A stretch of DNA of 64,000 nucleotides from Cohnella herbarum (GTDB lineage Bacteria; Bacillota; Bacilli; Paenibacillales; Paenibacillaceae). The notes beneath the pieces were generated by a model. That model searched no databases. It saw nothing but the letters and a program-made list of their open reading frames with translations, and was not told the origin of the DNA. The position numbers and the translations under genes are program-made. This document shows, piece by piece, positions 17,364 through 27,006 of the stretch (the stretch's first letter is position 1; every line of letters begins with the position of its first letter). The DNA lies in contig NZ_CP051680.1 of assembly GCF_012849095.1 (NCBI RefSeq), positions 3,994,501 through 4,058,500 of the forward strand, read 5' to 3'.

Positions 17364-20300
17364 TGCTTAACCTCCTTCTGCAATCGGGCAGGGAGCAAAA
17401 TCGTGCAGCGCGTGCCCCTCCCCTCCTCGGATTGAAGACGGAATTCAGCTCCCGCTACGGCCGCGACCTGCCTGCGAACATTCGGCAGCCCGACTCCCTT
17501 CACCGTCTCCCCGGCAATAATTCGCCGCACCGCGTCCGGATCGATCCCGATGCCATCGTCCTCCACATCGATGCGCAAGTAATTTTCTTCGCGCCCGATC
17601 CGAAGCGCCACCGTTCCCGTGCCTCTTTTGTTGAAAATACCATGGCAAATCGCGTTCTCGACGAGCGGCTGGACGAGCAACGTTCTCACTTGCGGATTAT
17701 CCGTCAGCAAGGACGGATCGATCTCAATCTCGAAGCGAAGCCGGTCTCCAAAACGCAGCTTCTCCAGCTCGACATAATCCCGGATCAGCTCCACTTCCTG
17801 CTCAAGCGGTATCGTATGGATCGTCGATTCGTGCCGGAACATGCGCCGCAGATGGCGGCTGAGCAGCCTCAACCACTCGGCGGCTCGCTCAGGCTCGTCA
17901 TAACAAGCCGCGATAATGTTGTTCAGCGCGTTGTACAGGAAATGCGGCTTAATCTGTGCCGCGAGGAACGCTCGCTCGTTGCGGAGGGCGGTTTCCATCG
18001 TGCCGGACAACTGCAGAAGCAACTGCACCCGTTTGCGAATCTCACCCGCCGAGAACGGCTTGGCGATATAGTCCGTCGCTCCGACCTGATAGGCAAGCTC
18101 GACATCGGCCTCACGCGATACAGCCGTTGCGATAATGACTGGCAGCGACACGGAGGAGTGGTTAGCCCGAACACGTTTCGTCAGCTCCAGACCCGACATC
18201 CCTGGCATCAAATAATCGGTAATCATCAGGTCGAACCGGCGGTTGTTCAGCCACACCAAGGCCTCTTCCCCTCCGTACGCCACTTCCAGATCGTAGTCAT
18301 CCTGCAAGATGAGCCGAAGCACTTCCAGATTCATCGGATCGTCGTCGACCAGAAGCACCGAACGGCGTTCCCGCTCTCCGGCGTCCGCCGATGCGGCCAG
18401 CTCCGGCCAGGCTGCTGCCGGCAGTCCCCCTTCCCGTTCATCCGGCGCAACGTGAATTTTCGCTTCCGACGTCCTCCTCGCCTCCTTCAATTCCAGCGCC
18501 ATCTCGGTTCCGCGCCCCGGCTCGCTTCCCGCAATATACAGCTCGCCTCCCATCCGGCGAGCCAGCTCCCGGCTGACGAACAGGCTAAGCCCCATGCCTT
18601 CCATCGGCGGCTGCCCCGCCGCGTCCGCGCGATACCTGTCCTCGAATACGCCCTCTTGCTCGGATTCCGTCATGCCGATTCCCTCGTCCGCAATCAGCAG
18701 CGTAACCCGGCCGTTTTGCGATTTCGCGGAGACGGGGACGGTTCCCTCATTCGAATACTTCACTGCGTTGGACAACACGTTGTAGACGATTTGCTGCAGC
18801 CTGATCTCGTCCGCCTCGACGAACGTTCCGGACGGCACGCGATTCACCAGCGCGATCGGCTTAAGGCCAACATGCATAGAGATAATCCTCAGCACATGCT
18901 CCGCGACGGCAGACAAATCCACCGACGCCAACCGTACTTGCAGCGACATATTGCGAAGCTGCGTCGCATCGATCAAGTTGTTCACAATATACGACAGCCG
19001 TTCGGCCGTATCCACGACGACGCCGAGATGTCGGCGCGCATCCTCGCGCATCCCCGTCTCCTTCCGCAGCACGTGTTCAGCCAGATTTTGAATGCCGTGC
19101 AGCGGTGTCCTCAGTTCGTGCGACGTCCGCTGCAAAAACTCGTTTTTCGTCTCGTTCGCCTGCAGCAATTGCACCGTCAGTTGCTCCGATCGCCGCAGCG
19201 CGTTCCTCGAGCAGAAAGCCAAATACAAATTAATCGTGGATATAAAAGAAAAGAACGAGACGAACGACAGACGTTTACTCGCAATAATCTGATCGAGATA
19301 CAAATATTGAAACAGCAAGCTTCCCGTCAGAAATAGCGCCGTGCCGAACATCAACGCCCGCTTCACGCGATTTTCCCTCGATTGGTCTTTGATGAGCAGC
19401 AGCAGCCAGCTTACGATCGAATACCCGCAGATGATGAGCTGATAGGGAGAAAACAACATTTTCACGGGTATGTACGTCCGGTACGGCAAGATCGCCACCG
19501 CCGTCAAGTAAAGCAGTATCGGCGCCATCATCAGTCGAAACACCTTTTTCGAAGCAAATGCCGGATCCACCGCCCGAAAAAAGACGAGCAGCAGTATAAG
19601 CGCTCCGGACAACGACAAATCTTGCAGCTTGTAGGCGACCGTAAAAGGCAGCCAATCGAGCAGCACCATGAGCACCTTCTCATCCGCGCAAGCCACAGTG
19701 AGCGAGATGATGAGAAAAAACAGTCCGGCGTACAAGTACAGGCGATCCCGGGAACGCATCAAATAGACGGCTAACGAATACAACCCGAAAGAAACCGTCA
19801 TCATGAAGCCGACCAGGCCGATGCCGAAATTAATTAGGGCGTAGCGGGATACTTGCTCGGGCTCCCCGATGACGATCGGTTGCGCAATGCCTCCCTGGTA
19901 ATAATGGAAATTAGCTGTCTGGATGACGAGATGAAGACGGTTGTTCTCGACCGGGACGTAAACCGTATACGGGGTATTTTTCGGTTTCTCCGTCTCCTGC
20001 GACTCCGACGGCCTTCCGTTCTCGTGAAGCAAACGGCCGTTGACATACAACCGGTGCGACATACGAATATTCGTCACTTTGATGCCGATGACAGGAGGGG
20101 CAGATGGCGCGAGCAATATAACAGCCTCATAAGTGCCGATGCCGAAAAGCTGCTGCTCGGGAACGGATTTATGCCAATTGCCGGGCACCCGGATGCTGAT
20201 CGCCTTGTCTGTGGGCAGCGAGTCGGGCGAAGCCAGCACGTTAGGGTAGAACGTCCAAGTGCCGTCCAGCCTCATCATGCCATCCTGAGCGAAATCCCAC

Positions 20301-20437
20301 CCTCTCGCGTCCAGGATGCCGTCCTTGACCGGAAGCGTCGGACGAGTCACCTCCGATTCGAGCGTCATGTAAATCTGAACGAGAACGAAAAGCCCGATGA
20401 CCGCAAGAAGCCCGAATCTCGCCAACCAACTTTTCAT
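17345..20437 (-). CDS. Hybrid sensor kinase with 7TM sensor and two kinase modules (paralogue)
   Basis: About 1030 residues from the ATG at 20435-20437, chosen because AAAGAGAGA precedes it; an upstream in-frame start lacks such a site. It has the same layout as 4714-7818. One N-terminal helix, a jelly-roll-like extracellular domain (LDGTWTFYPN), about seven membrane segments (YALINFGIGLVGFMM onward) and a HisKA/HATPase module (RTSHELRTPLHG, His about 440) come first. A receiver domain (about 692-800, Asp about 740 in MITDYLMP) and a LytS-type module (QIKPHFLYN about 825, QPLVENAICHG) follow. The G2 box of the first module reads MEGMGLSLFV. It overlaps the regulator gene, so the output is probably transcriptional through 16401-17363. 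The ligand is unknown. Confidence 0.93.
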   Translation of the reverse strand: MKSWLARFGLLAVIGLFVLVQIYMTLESEVTRPTLPVKDGILDARGWDFAQDGMMRLDGTWTFYPNVLASPDSLPTDKAISIRVPGNWHKSVPEQQLFGIGTYEAVILLAPSAPPVIGIKVTNIRMSHRLYVNGRLLHENGRPSESQETEKPKNTPYTVYVPVENNRLHLVIQTANFHYYQGGIAQPIVIGEPEQVSRYALINFGIGLVGFMMTVSFGLYSLAVYLMRSRDRLYLYAGLFFLIISLTVACADEKVLMVLLDWLPFTVAYKLQDLSLSGALILLLVFFRAVDPAFASKKVFRLMMAPILLYLTAVAILPYRTYIPVKMLFSPYQLIICGYSIVSWLLLLIKDQSRENRVKRALMFGTALFLTGSLLFQYLYLDQIIASKRLSFVSFFSFISTINLYLAFCSRNALRRSEQLTVQLLQANETKNEFLQRTSHELRTPLHGIQNLAEHVLRKETGMREDARRHLGVVVDTAERLSYIVNNLIDATQLRNMSLQVRLASVDLSAVAEHVLRIISMHVGLKPIALVNRVPSGTFVEADEIRLQQIVYNVLSNAVKYSNEGTVPVSAKSQNGRVTLLIADEGIGMTESEQEGVFEDRYRADAAGQPPMEGMGLSLFVSRELARRMGGELYIAGSEPGRGTEMALELKEARRTSEAKIHVAPDEREGGLPAAAWPELAASADAGERERRSVLLVDDDPMNLEVLRLILQDDYDLEVAYGGEEALVWLNNRRFDLMITDYLMPGMSGLELTKRVRANHSSVSLPVIIATAVSREADVELAYQVGATDYIAKPFSAGEIRKRVQLLLQLSGTMETALRNERAFLAAQIKPHFLYNALNNIIAACYDEPERAAEWLRLLSRHLRRMFRHESTIHTIPLEQEVELIRDYVELEKLRFGDRLRFEIEIDPSLLTDNPQVRTLLVQPLVENAICHGIFNKRGTGTVALRIGREENYLRIDVEDDGIGIDPDAVRRIIAGETVKGVGLPNVRRQVAAVAGAEFRLQSEEGRGTRCTILLPARLQKEVKQWPTLQ

Positions 20438-20697
20438 ATAAATGTCTCTCTTTCTGCGCACGGCAATAAAAATGGAACGAATGTCCATTATTATAGCAGA
20501 ACTCGACCCGAAGCGACGCAATCATTCTCGCCTCGTGAGTTGGCGTTCATCCGCATCACGCAGCATTCTCTTGCATCGCCGCTCCACGCAGGTCACTCTT
20601 GGCAAAAAAACCTTCCGGCGTACAATACCGAAAGGTCTCTCTTGGCTTATTCTTGCGGTGCGCTTGCTCAGGCGTCTGGTGCGAATCTACTGTTCGA

Positions 20698-20758
20698 GCG
20701 GATAATAGATATACGTTTCAAATCAAATTGTCCTTAAGAAGTTCGGTCACTTAAAACC
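20698..20758. repeat. Dispersed intergenic repeat, copy 2
   Basis: Matches 8905-8967 with scattered substitutions and lies in the same geometry relative to a terminator hairpin. Confidence 0.7.
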
Positions 20759-20815
20759 TTCGATCTTCCTGAAAATCAAACTGCAATAAACGCATTTGTT
20801 TAACGATTGAATAAC

Positions 20816-20860
20816 AAACAACAGCCCTCCACCGCTGAATAGAGCAGCAGAGGGCTGTTT
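20816..20860 (-). terminator. Terminator of the cbiX-dgkB-rlmCD cluster
   Basis: ACAGCCCTC pairs with GAGGGCTGT around a 20-nt loop that can itself pair. In the minus direction it continues TGTTTGTTATTC, a weak T-rich tail. Confidence 0.7.
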
Positions 20861-20897
20861 GCTGTGCATAGTGACAACTAATGCTTAGGCGCCCCTG

Positions 20898-22514
20898 TTA
20901 ATTGAGAATCTGATTTAATGACACCACGCACTCCACATGCCCCGTATGAGGAAACATATCCACCGGCTGAACCTCGACGGTTTTGTATCCCCCATCCTCG
21001 AGCAATCGCAAATCCCGTGCCAAAGTCGACGGATTGCACGATACATAAACGATTCGCGAAGGCCGGAGTTCCAGCATCGTGTCAATCAGCGAAGGATCGC
21101 ATCCTTTGCGAGGAGGATCGACGACGATGACGTCGGGCACGATGCCATCGTCTTTCCAGCGAGGCATGATCGCTTCCGCCGGGCCGACTTCGAACTCGGC
21201 ATTATGGATGCCATTAAGCCGCGCATTGCGCTTAGCATCCTCGATTGCCTCGGGAACGATCTCCACGCCGTACACTTTATCGGCGTGCTTCGCCAGGAAC
21301 AGGGAAATCGTTCCTGCGCCGCAATACGCATCCATGACTGTCTCGTTACCGGTCAACGCGGCATACTCGACGGCTTTGCCATATAATCGAACCGTCTGCT
21401 CCGGGTTGACCTGGAAGAACGATCGAGGAGAGATCGCGAACTGAATCCCGTCGATCTCGTCGTAAATGACGTCTTCTCCCCACAACACACGCGTTTCTTC
21501 CCCGAACACGACCGGCGTCGCCGCCGTCTGAACGTTCTGGCAGATGCTCACGACCCCCGGAACCTTCTCGCGAATAAGCGCCGCAAACTCCTGAGCGTGC
21601 GGGATATCCCGGCCGTTCGTGACAAGCACTACCATGCGCTGACCGGTCGTCCGAGCATGACGAACGACGACGTGACGCAGCAAACCCCGTCCGGTCGCGC
21701 GATTATATGCTCCGATATCTAGCATTCGAGCGGCTTCCTTAACCGCCCGAACGGTCTCTTCGTTCTCTTCCTGCTGGATGAGGCAAGCGTCCATCTCTAC
21801 GATATCGTTGCTTCCCTGTTCATAGAAGCCGCCGATCAGCCCGCCTTCTCCGAATCCGATCGGAACCTGCGCCTTGTTCCGGTAACGCCATGGGGCGTTC
21901 ATGCCGATCGTCGGGTGAACGATGACGGTTTGTTGGCCTTCGGTTGCCGCCTTAGAAGCAGCGGCGCCACTCCCAACCTCTCCCGCAACCGCAAGCTTCC
22001 CGATCCGCGCCAAGTTATCGACCACATGCTGTCGTTTCCAGCGGAGCTGTTCGGAATAACTCAAGTGCTGTAATTGACAGCCGCCGCAAGAATCATAGAT
22101 GGGACAAGGAGGCTTGACCCGACCGACCGAACCCGAATCCGAGCCACCCTGAAGAAGCTCGGTCATCCGAGCTTTGCCGAACGATTTGCCGATGCTAACG
22201 ACTTCCGCCTGCACCTTCTCGCCGGGGAGAGCATCGCGAATAAAAAGGGTATAGCCATCGACCCGGCCTACCCCGTCTCCGTCATGCGTCAAACCTATAA
22301 TCTCGCAGGTAACAAGTTGACCAACGATTACCGGCACTCCGGCAATTGCCCGAGGCGATTCGCCACTACCGGCATTTCTTCTAGACCGGTCTCCTGTTCC
22401 CCCGTTCGATCCCGTATCTCTCGCATTCCGGCGTTGTCCGCCCGTCCCACCGAGCTTCTTTCCGCCGCTTCTCTTGCTGCCGCCGCTAACCGCTTTCCCA
22501 TTCCGTCCGCTCAT
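20898..22514 (-). CDS. rlmCD: 23S rRNA (uracil-C5)-methyltransferase, RlmCD/RumA family
   Basis: 538 residues. A basic Gly/Arg/Ser-rich N-terminal extension of about 60 residues is unusual for the family and may help bind RNA. A TRAM domain follows (about 65-125), then an iron-sulfur motif CPIYDSCGGC. The SAM-methyltransferase domain has DAYCGAGTISLFLA, the VDPPRKG motif and the catalytic Cys in VYVSCNPSTLARDL. The family methylates U747 and U1939 (E. coli numbering) in 23S rRNA; one enzyme does both in Bacillus. The start codon overlaps the dgkB stop by 4 bp (ATGA), so the two are translationally coupled. B. subtilis also has dgkB (yerQ) followed by rlmCD (yefA). Confidence 0.95.
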   Translation of the reverse strand: MSGRNGKAVSGGSKRSGGKKLGGTGGQRRNARDTGSNGGTGDRSRRNAGSGESPRAIAGVPVIVGQLVTCEIIGLTHDGDGVGRVDGYTLFIRDALPGEKVQAEVVSIGKSFGKARMTELLQGGSDSGSVGRVKPPCPIYDSCGGCQLQHLSYSEQLRWKRQHVVDNLARIGKLAVAGEVGSGAAASKAATEGQQTVIVHPTIGMNAPWRYRNKAQVPIGFGEGGLIGGFYEQGSNDIVEMDACLIQQEENEETVRAVKEAARMLDIGAYNRATGRGLLRHVVVRHARTTGQRMVVLVTNGRDIPHAQEFAALIREKVPGVVSICQNVQTAATPVVFGEETRVLWGEDVIYDEIDGIQFAISPRSFFQVNPEQTVRLYGKAVEYAALTGNETVMDAYCGAGTISLFLAKHADKVYGVEIVPEAIEDAKRNARLNGIHNAEFEVGPAEAIMPRWKDDGIVPDVIVVDPPRKGCDPSLIDTMLELRPSRIVYVSCNPSTLARDLRLLEDGGYKTVEVQPVDMFPHTGHVECVVSLNQILN

Positions 22515-23458
22515 AGTGAGAATGCCCGGCCCGGGCCGTTCTTCCGGTAGGACGATTCCCCGTGTTCATCCACGACAACGTTCAAATGCGCCGGCAATAG
22601 ATTAAACGTGCACGGCAACGTACCGCCGAACTCGCCGTCCACGTTCAGTTGCACCCGATGGTCCGATTCCACGGAGATGTGATTCGTCTGGAAATGAATG
22701 AAATGCGGGTCATTCAACACCGGCTCTCCGCGCATGACCAACGTAGCGATCCGAATAAACTCGGGCAAGCTACACTTGCGCAACGCCAGGACGTCGAAAA
22801 CTCCATCATTCGTGCTTGCATTGGGAGCCAAGCGATCGAACCCGCCGATGGAGTTGCTGTTCGCGATCAGGAAGAGCATGAATTCCTCGTCCAATACGCC
22901 GATCTCTTCCGCGGATATTCGCATTTGCGTAGGGTGAAGACGCGTGATGCTCTCCAATCCCTTCATATAATAAGCAAGCTGTCCGACCATCGTCTTCAGC
23001 TTGCTTGGAATGTCGTAAGTCAACTCCGTCAGCGTACCGCCGCCGGCAATGTTGATGAAGTAGCGGTCGTTCGCTTGCCCTACGTCGACTGGAGTCGTAT
23101 GCCTGCGGGTCAGCAAATCGCACGCATTCTCCCACTTTCGAGGAATGCCATGCGCGCGCGCGAAATCATTCGTCGTTCCAAGCGGCAGAATTCCGAGAGC
23201 CGGCCTGCGTTCATGGACCGACATGCCGTTCACCACTTCGTTCAAGGTGCCGTCTCCGCCTGCCGAGATGATCATGTCGAATCCGCGTTCCACGGCATCC
23301 GACGCGGCTTGGATCGCGTCTCCCTTATTCTCGGTAGCATGGCAAGACGTCTCGACCCCTCCCCGCTCTAAGCGTTGCAGAATCGCACCCAGCTTACGTT
23401 TGACTTCCTCCCGGCCGGAAGTCGGGTTATAGATTAACCGGGCTCGAATCGTGTCCAC
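22511..23458 (-). CDS. dgkB: Diacylglycerol kinase (soluble, DgkB type)
   Basis: I place the start at GTG 23456-23458, where AGAGGGG lies about 7 nt upstream. A longer frame from ATG 23474-23476 has no ribosome binding site. About 315 residues. N-terminal motifs are LIYNPTSGRE and the nucleotide-binding GGDGTLNEVVNG, then LPLGTTNDFARA. The C-terminal beta-sandwich contains QLNVDGEFGG. The enzyme phosphorylates diacylglycerol, mainly that released by lipoteichoic acid synthesis, to phosphatidic acid and so returns it to phospholipid synthesis. It overlaps rlmCD by 4 bp and follows the CbiX-like gene by about 25 bp. Confidence 0.93.
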   Translation of the reverse strand: MDTIRARLIYNPTSGREEVKRKLGAILQRLERGGVETSCHATENKGDAIQAASDAVERGFDMIISAGGDGTLNEVVNGMSVHERRPALGILPLGTTNDFARAHGIPRKWENACDLLTRRHTTPVDVGQANDRYFINIAGGGTLTELTYDIPSKLKTMVGQLAYYMKGLESITRLHPTQMRISAEEIGVLDEEFMLFLIANSNSIGGFDRLAPNASTNDGVFDVLALRKCSLPEFIRIATLVMRGEPVLNDPHFIHFQTNHISVESDHRVQLNVDGEFGGTLPCTFNLLPAHLNVVVDEHGESSYRKNGPGRAFSL

Positions 23459-23483
23459 CAAGGATCCCCTCTTCATCTTTCGT

Positions 23484-24305
23484 TCAATCTCTTACATTCT
23501 CTCTTGCATTGTCGAATCTCAAACCTTCTATCCATTCTCGCGCTTGCCGAACAATCCAGTTCGCCACGTTCGGATGCGGCATCAACGCGCGTCCATCATA
23601 GCGATAAGCATCCTCCGCGACTCCCGTTCCCTCAAGCCGACGGGGAACGACGACGTTCGTGAAATACCCCTCGCTCAGGAATAAAGCCATTACCAGAACG
23701 ACACGTCCCGAATTCTCTTGCTTAAGCTCTTCCATACGTTCATGTACCTGATTCGGCAACAGAAGCGCGTATGAACAGGAACTGTAACCGCCAATCTCGA
23801 CTACCCTCTCCGCTATCGCGGCAAGCCCGCGCTCCCAAGCCTCGAGGAAGCCGGCTTCCTCGCTCCCGTGTCCAACCAGAAGCACGCTTTCGCGCGAAGG
23901 ATCCAATGACATTTCCTTTAATCTATCTAAGACGACGCCGATCAGCTCCGGAGAGCCATCCATCGGTTGGCCGTAAGTTAGCTGTAGCGATGGCACCCGA
24001 TAGGGCTCCAAATCGGTCTCGGTCTTAGGTTCAGGATATGACCCGAGCGCCCAACCGATCTCGTCTACGTGAGTGCTGCCGGAAGACACGAATAACGGCA
24101 ATGCTAACAAATGCGTAACGCCTGCCGCCTCAAGCCGATCTATTCCATCTTGAATGAGTCGCCCTTCCACCAATTCCAAGAAACCGGCTTCTATCGCCAT
24201 CGTGTCCCCCAATTGAATGCGTGCCGCTTCAATCGTTTCTTCGACGAGAACGACCCATCCGGCTTCTCTCGATCCATGGCTAATTACCAGCAAGCCCGGT
24301 TTCAT
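23484..24305 (-). CDS. CbiX/SirB-family chelatase-like protein, two-lobed
   Basis: 273 residues made of two tandem CbiX-type halves. The first opens with LLVISHGSREAG and the second with LLVGHGSEEAG; these His-Gly-Ser motifs carry the metal-binding His. Family members insert cobalt, iron or nickel into sirohydrochlorin or related tetrapyrroles. No other cobalamin or siroheme gene is in the window, so the substrate is not indicated by context. It heads a small cluster with dgkB and rlmCD. The start ATG at 24303-24305 has AAAGGGG upstream. Confidence 0.87.
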   Translation of the reverse strand: MKPGLLVISHGSREAGWVVLVEETIEAARIQLGDTMAIEAGFLELVEGRLIQDGIDRLEAAGVTHLLALPLFVSSGSTHVDEIGWALGSYPEPKTETDLEPYRVPSLQLTYGQPMDGSPELIGVVLDRLKEMSLDPSRESVLLVGHGSEEAGFLEAWERGLAAIAERVVEIGGYSSCSYALLLPNQVHERMEELKQENSGRVVLVMALFLSEGYFTNVVVPRRLEGTGVAEDAYRYDGRALMPHPNVANWIVRQAREWIEGLRFDNARENVRD

Positions 24306-24406
24306 GAAAGAGCTAACCCCTTTCTTTCCAATCGGTTACACCTTCTTATTCATGCTAGCGAAACGTTAAGCCAATGTCAACGCCGTACGGCTCTTCGAAC
24401 AGGAAA

Positions 24407-24438
24407 AACCGCCAAGCGCGCGTTCGCGCTTGGCGGTT
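24407..24438 (-). terminator. Terminator of the lplBCA-like operon
   Basis: A perfect 14-bp stem AACCGCCAAGCGCG with a 4-nt loop, followed in the minus direction by TTT. It lies 15 bp past the binding-protein stop codon. Confidence 0.9.
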
Positions 24439-24453
24439 ATCCACACAACTTTC

Positions 24454-25959
24454 TTATTTCTTCGAAGCGATGAACGCGTCAAGTTGTTTTTGTTTCTCTT
24501 GAAGCACTTTAGCCAGTCCGTTAGCTTCTTCTTTTTTCTTGAATTCGGCTGCTTTGGACGGATCGATCGATCCTGTTTCTAGACCTGCGATATATGTTTT
24601 TCTTACGGTAACGAGCGACGCCGTTTGGGATTTAACCGGTTGAGCGTCGAACGTAAAGCCCAGTGCCGGCGACAATTTCGCGCCTCTGTTAAAGTTTTTG
24701 AATTGAGCCCATTTGTTCGAAGCTTCCGTATCCCATACGTAGTTCAGGAATTGGTTACCGAACATCCAAGTTGCGCCCGGGTTGTAGTTAGCCGCGCTTG
24801 GACCCGGTTTGATGATCTCGCCGGAAGTTCTCAAGTAATGCTCGCCTTGAATACCGAAGTTAAGCAGGTTGTTCAGATATTTGTCGGAGTGCAACAGGTT
24901 GATGAACATCATCGCCCTTGCAGGATCTTTGGAAGTAGAAGAGATACCCAACATCGAACCCGCGGTTTCGCCGGTCGATACGGTGCGTTCAGTCATGTTG
25001 ATTTGTTTCAGTTTGCCTGCCAAGCCTGCCGCGATTGCGGTCTCTGCGTCTTTTCCAGGCTTCAGGGATGCCGTGATCATGAACACGTTGCCTTTTTTGA
25101 GCGCGTCTTGACCGGACAATTGCGTCGTTGCAGCATCTTTGTTGATATAGTTTTTCTTGTAGAAGGAACGAGTAAGCGCCAATTGGTCCATGTACTTCTT
25201 GTCATCGAATCTCGTGATGACTTTCGTGCTCGTGCCGTCTTTACGGATCAAACCTTCGATGGTCGTATCGCCAAGGAAGTCGTGTTGGATGAAATAGTGA
25301 GCGTTGAAGTTGTCTCCGTCGCGTAAGAACAGCGGAGTCATGCCCGGTTGTTTAGCTTTGACCTCTGCCAGGATCGGATCGAGATCGGCTACCGTCTTCA
25401 CTGCGTTCAACTTAGCGGTCAAGCCGAGTTTGTCGGCGATATCTTTACGGTAGATGACTCCGCCTTGCGCCGCTAATTCTTTATTCGTAGGAATGCCATA
25501 GTTATGGCCGTTTACTTTGGCACCCGCCAAGAAGGCAGGGTCCAGGGATTTCGTGATATCCTTGCCGTATTTCTCGATCAAGTTGCCGTTAGGACCTTTA
25601 GGATCGTCGAGCGCTAGGAATACTTGCTTGGCTACGTCGTTGGCGTGGCCGTTCCATTGCGCCGTGAAGATAATATCCATCGGCTCGCGGCTTGCTTTCA
25701 ACAGGTTCATCTTGCTGTCCCATTGTCCCCAGTCGATCGGCACAAGATCAATCGTTGCATTGATTTTACCTTTGAGATGCTCGTTGATCTTGGCTTCTAC
25801 CTTAGCCTCGTCCTTCGCAGGAGAGCCTGGGTAGTATAACGAAAGCTTGTATTCCGGCAGCGTCGACGTTGCCGCGCCAGCCGAGAACGTGGACACGATC
25901 ATGCTTGCTCCCAGAATTACGGCGAAGCTTTTGCCAATCTTGTTTTTCCCTTTGAACAT
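24454..25959 (-). CDS. ABC transporter substrate-binding protein, LplA-like (DUF3502 type)
   Basis: About 501 residues from ATG 25957-25959, which has AGGGAGGC upstream; an earlier in-frame start at 26004 lacks one. A signal peptide with cleavage near SAGA-A is visible, but there is no lipobox Cys, so it is not an obvious lipoprotein. The mature part begins EYKLSLYYPGSPAKDE and is a family-1 solute-binding fold with the C-terminal part typical of LplA-like proteins. It would bind an oligosaccharide for the permeases encoded just upstream. The order permease-permease-binding protein is common for this family in Paenibacillaceae. The sugar is unknown, and no ATPase gene is present; a shared MsmX-type ATPase is likely. 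Confidence 0.9.
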   Translation of the reverse strand: MFKGKNKIGKSFAVILGASMIVSTFSAGAATSTLPEYKLSLYYPGSPAKDEAKVEAKINEHLKGKINATIDLVPIDWGQWDSKMNLLKASREPMDIIFTAQWNGHANDVAKQVFLALDDPKGPNGNLIEKYGKDITKSLDPAFLAGAKVNGHNYGIPTNKELAAQGGVIYRKDIADKLGLTAKLNAVKTVADLDPILAEVKAKQPGMTPLFLRDGDNFNAHYFIQHDFLGDTTIEGLIRKDGTSTKVITRFDDKKYMDQLALTRSFYKKNYINKDAATTQLSGQDALKKGNVFMITASLKPGKDAETAIAAGLAGKLKQINMTERTVSTGETAGSMLGISSTSKDPARAMMFINLLHSDKYLNNLLNFGIQGEHYLRTSGEIIKPGPSAANYNPGATWMFGNQFLNYVWDTEASNKWAQFKNFNRGAKLSPALGFTFDAQPVKSQTASLVTVRKTYIAGLETGSIDPSKAAEFKKKEEANGLAKVLQEKQKQLDAFIASKK

Positions 25960-26062
25960 GTCGGTATTGCCTCCCTTTTCAGATAATTGCGAATGTATAC
26001 TCAACCGGCCGGTAACCGGATCGAGCCGTTCGGGATCGAAGAGCCTATGCTCTTCGGCTTGC

Positions 26063-26989
26063 TTAGCCCTTAACCGCTCCGACAGTCAATCCTTTAATAA
26101 AGAATCGCTGGAAGAACGGATAAGCGAAGATGATGGGGCCGATTCCGACGACCGCCATGGCCATCGTCACCGTCTCCGTCGGCAATTGGAAATCCGGATT
26201 CTGAGCCAGAATGGCCGAGTAAGCCGTTGAATTGGCGCTTAAGAAGGTAATGTCGAGCAGTGCCTGATACATTCGGAACTGGATGGTGATCAAGTTTTCT
26301 TGGTTTATGAAGAGTAAGCTCTGGAACCAATCGTTCCAATAATTGAGCGTACAGAACAACCCTACGGTTGCAAGCACGGGAAGCGATAAAGGCAATACGA
26401 TTTGCCCGAAAATACGCCATTCTCCCGCTCCGTCGATCTTCGCCGATTCCAATAGTGCCGTCGGTACCGAGTTGGTGAAGAAGGTCCGCAAGATGAGAAC
26501 GAAGAACGGCTGCACGAAGTAAGGAATCATGAGAATCCATATCGTGTCTCGAAGGTGAAAGCCTTGCGTATACATCAAATAGTATGGAACTAACCCGCTG
26601 TTAAACAATAAGGTGAAGAACATGATAAAGGAAAACGTTTTACGATGCTTAAAGTCGGGTCTCGAAATGGGATAAGCATATAACGCCATCGTGGCGAGCG
26701 CTATAATCGTACCGACTACCGTGACGAAGATGGATACGCCATAGGATCGTACGATGCTTTCCCAATCGCTGAGCAGGAAGTCATAAGCGCCGTTGCTGAA
26801 TTTTTCCGGCCACAGCTTGTAGCCGTTGACCAGTACCTGTCTCTCATCGGAGAACGAAACCGCGATGACGAGAAGGAGAGGTAATATACAAAGCGCAGTG
26901 TATATCCAGAAGAAACCATTGATCATGAAATTGGAAAAGCTAGATACTTCGTTAACGCCTCTTTTGCGTTTTACCGTAACCGTTGCCAT
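26063..26989 (-). CDS. Sugar ABC transporter permease, LplC/YtcP type
   Basis: 308 residues with about six membrane helices. The cytoplasmic EAA loop reads ESAKIDGAGEWRIFGQIVLP, the contact point for the ATPase. The C-terminus FFIKGLTVGAVKG is the hallmark ending of the LplC/CarB-type permeases. It follows the LplB-type gene by 17 bp and precedes the binding-protein gene. It probably imports an oligosaccharide under control of the YesM/YesN pair upstream. Confidence 0.93.
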   Translation of the reverse strand: MATVTVKRKRGVNEVSSFSNFMINGFFWIYTALCILPLLLVIAVSFSDERQVLVNGYKLWPEKFSNGAYDFLLSDWESIVRSYGVSIFVTVVGTIIALATMALYAYPISRPDFKHRKTFSFIMFFTLLFNSGLVPYYLMYTQGFHLRDTIWILMIPYFVQPFFVLILRTFFTNSVPTALLESAKIDGAGEWRIFGQIVLPLSLPVLATVGLFCTLNYWNDWFQSLLFINQENLITIQFRMYQALLDITFLSANSTAYSAILAQNPDFQLPTETVTMAMAVVGIGPIIFAYPFFQRFFIKGLTVGAVKG

Positions 26990-27006
26990 AATAGCCCCCT
27001 CCTCTC

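Larger units (their letters stand above)
20438..20897. other. Intergenic region with dispersed repeat and terminator
   Basis: 460 bp. It holds the presumed promoter region of the hybrid kinase operon, the second copy of the dispersed repeat (20698-20758), and the rlmCD terminator (20816-20860). No gene is supported. Confidence 0.6.

Noticed and set aside
17363..19336. 657-codon plus-strand frame opposite the second hybrid kinase
   Set aside because: Rich in Arg/His/Gln as expected for antisense frames; the minus strand encodes clear kinase motifs.
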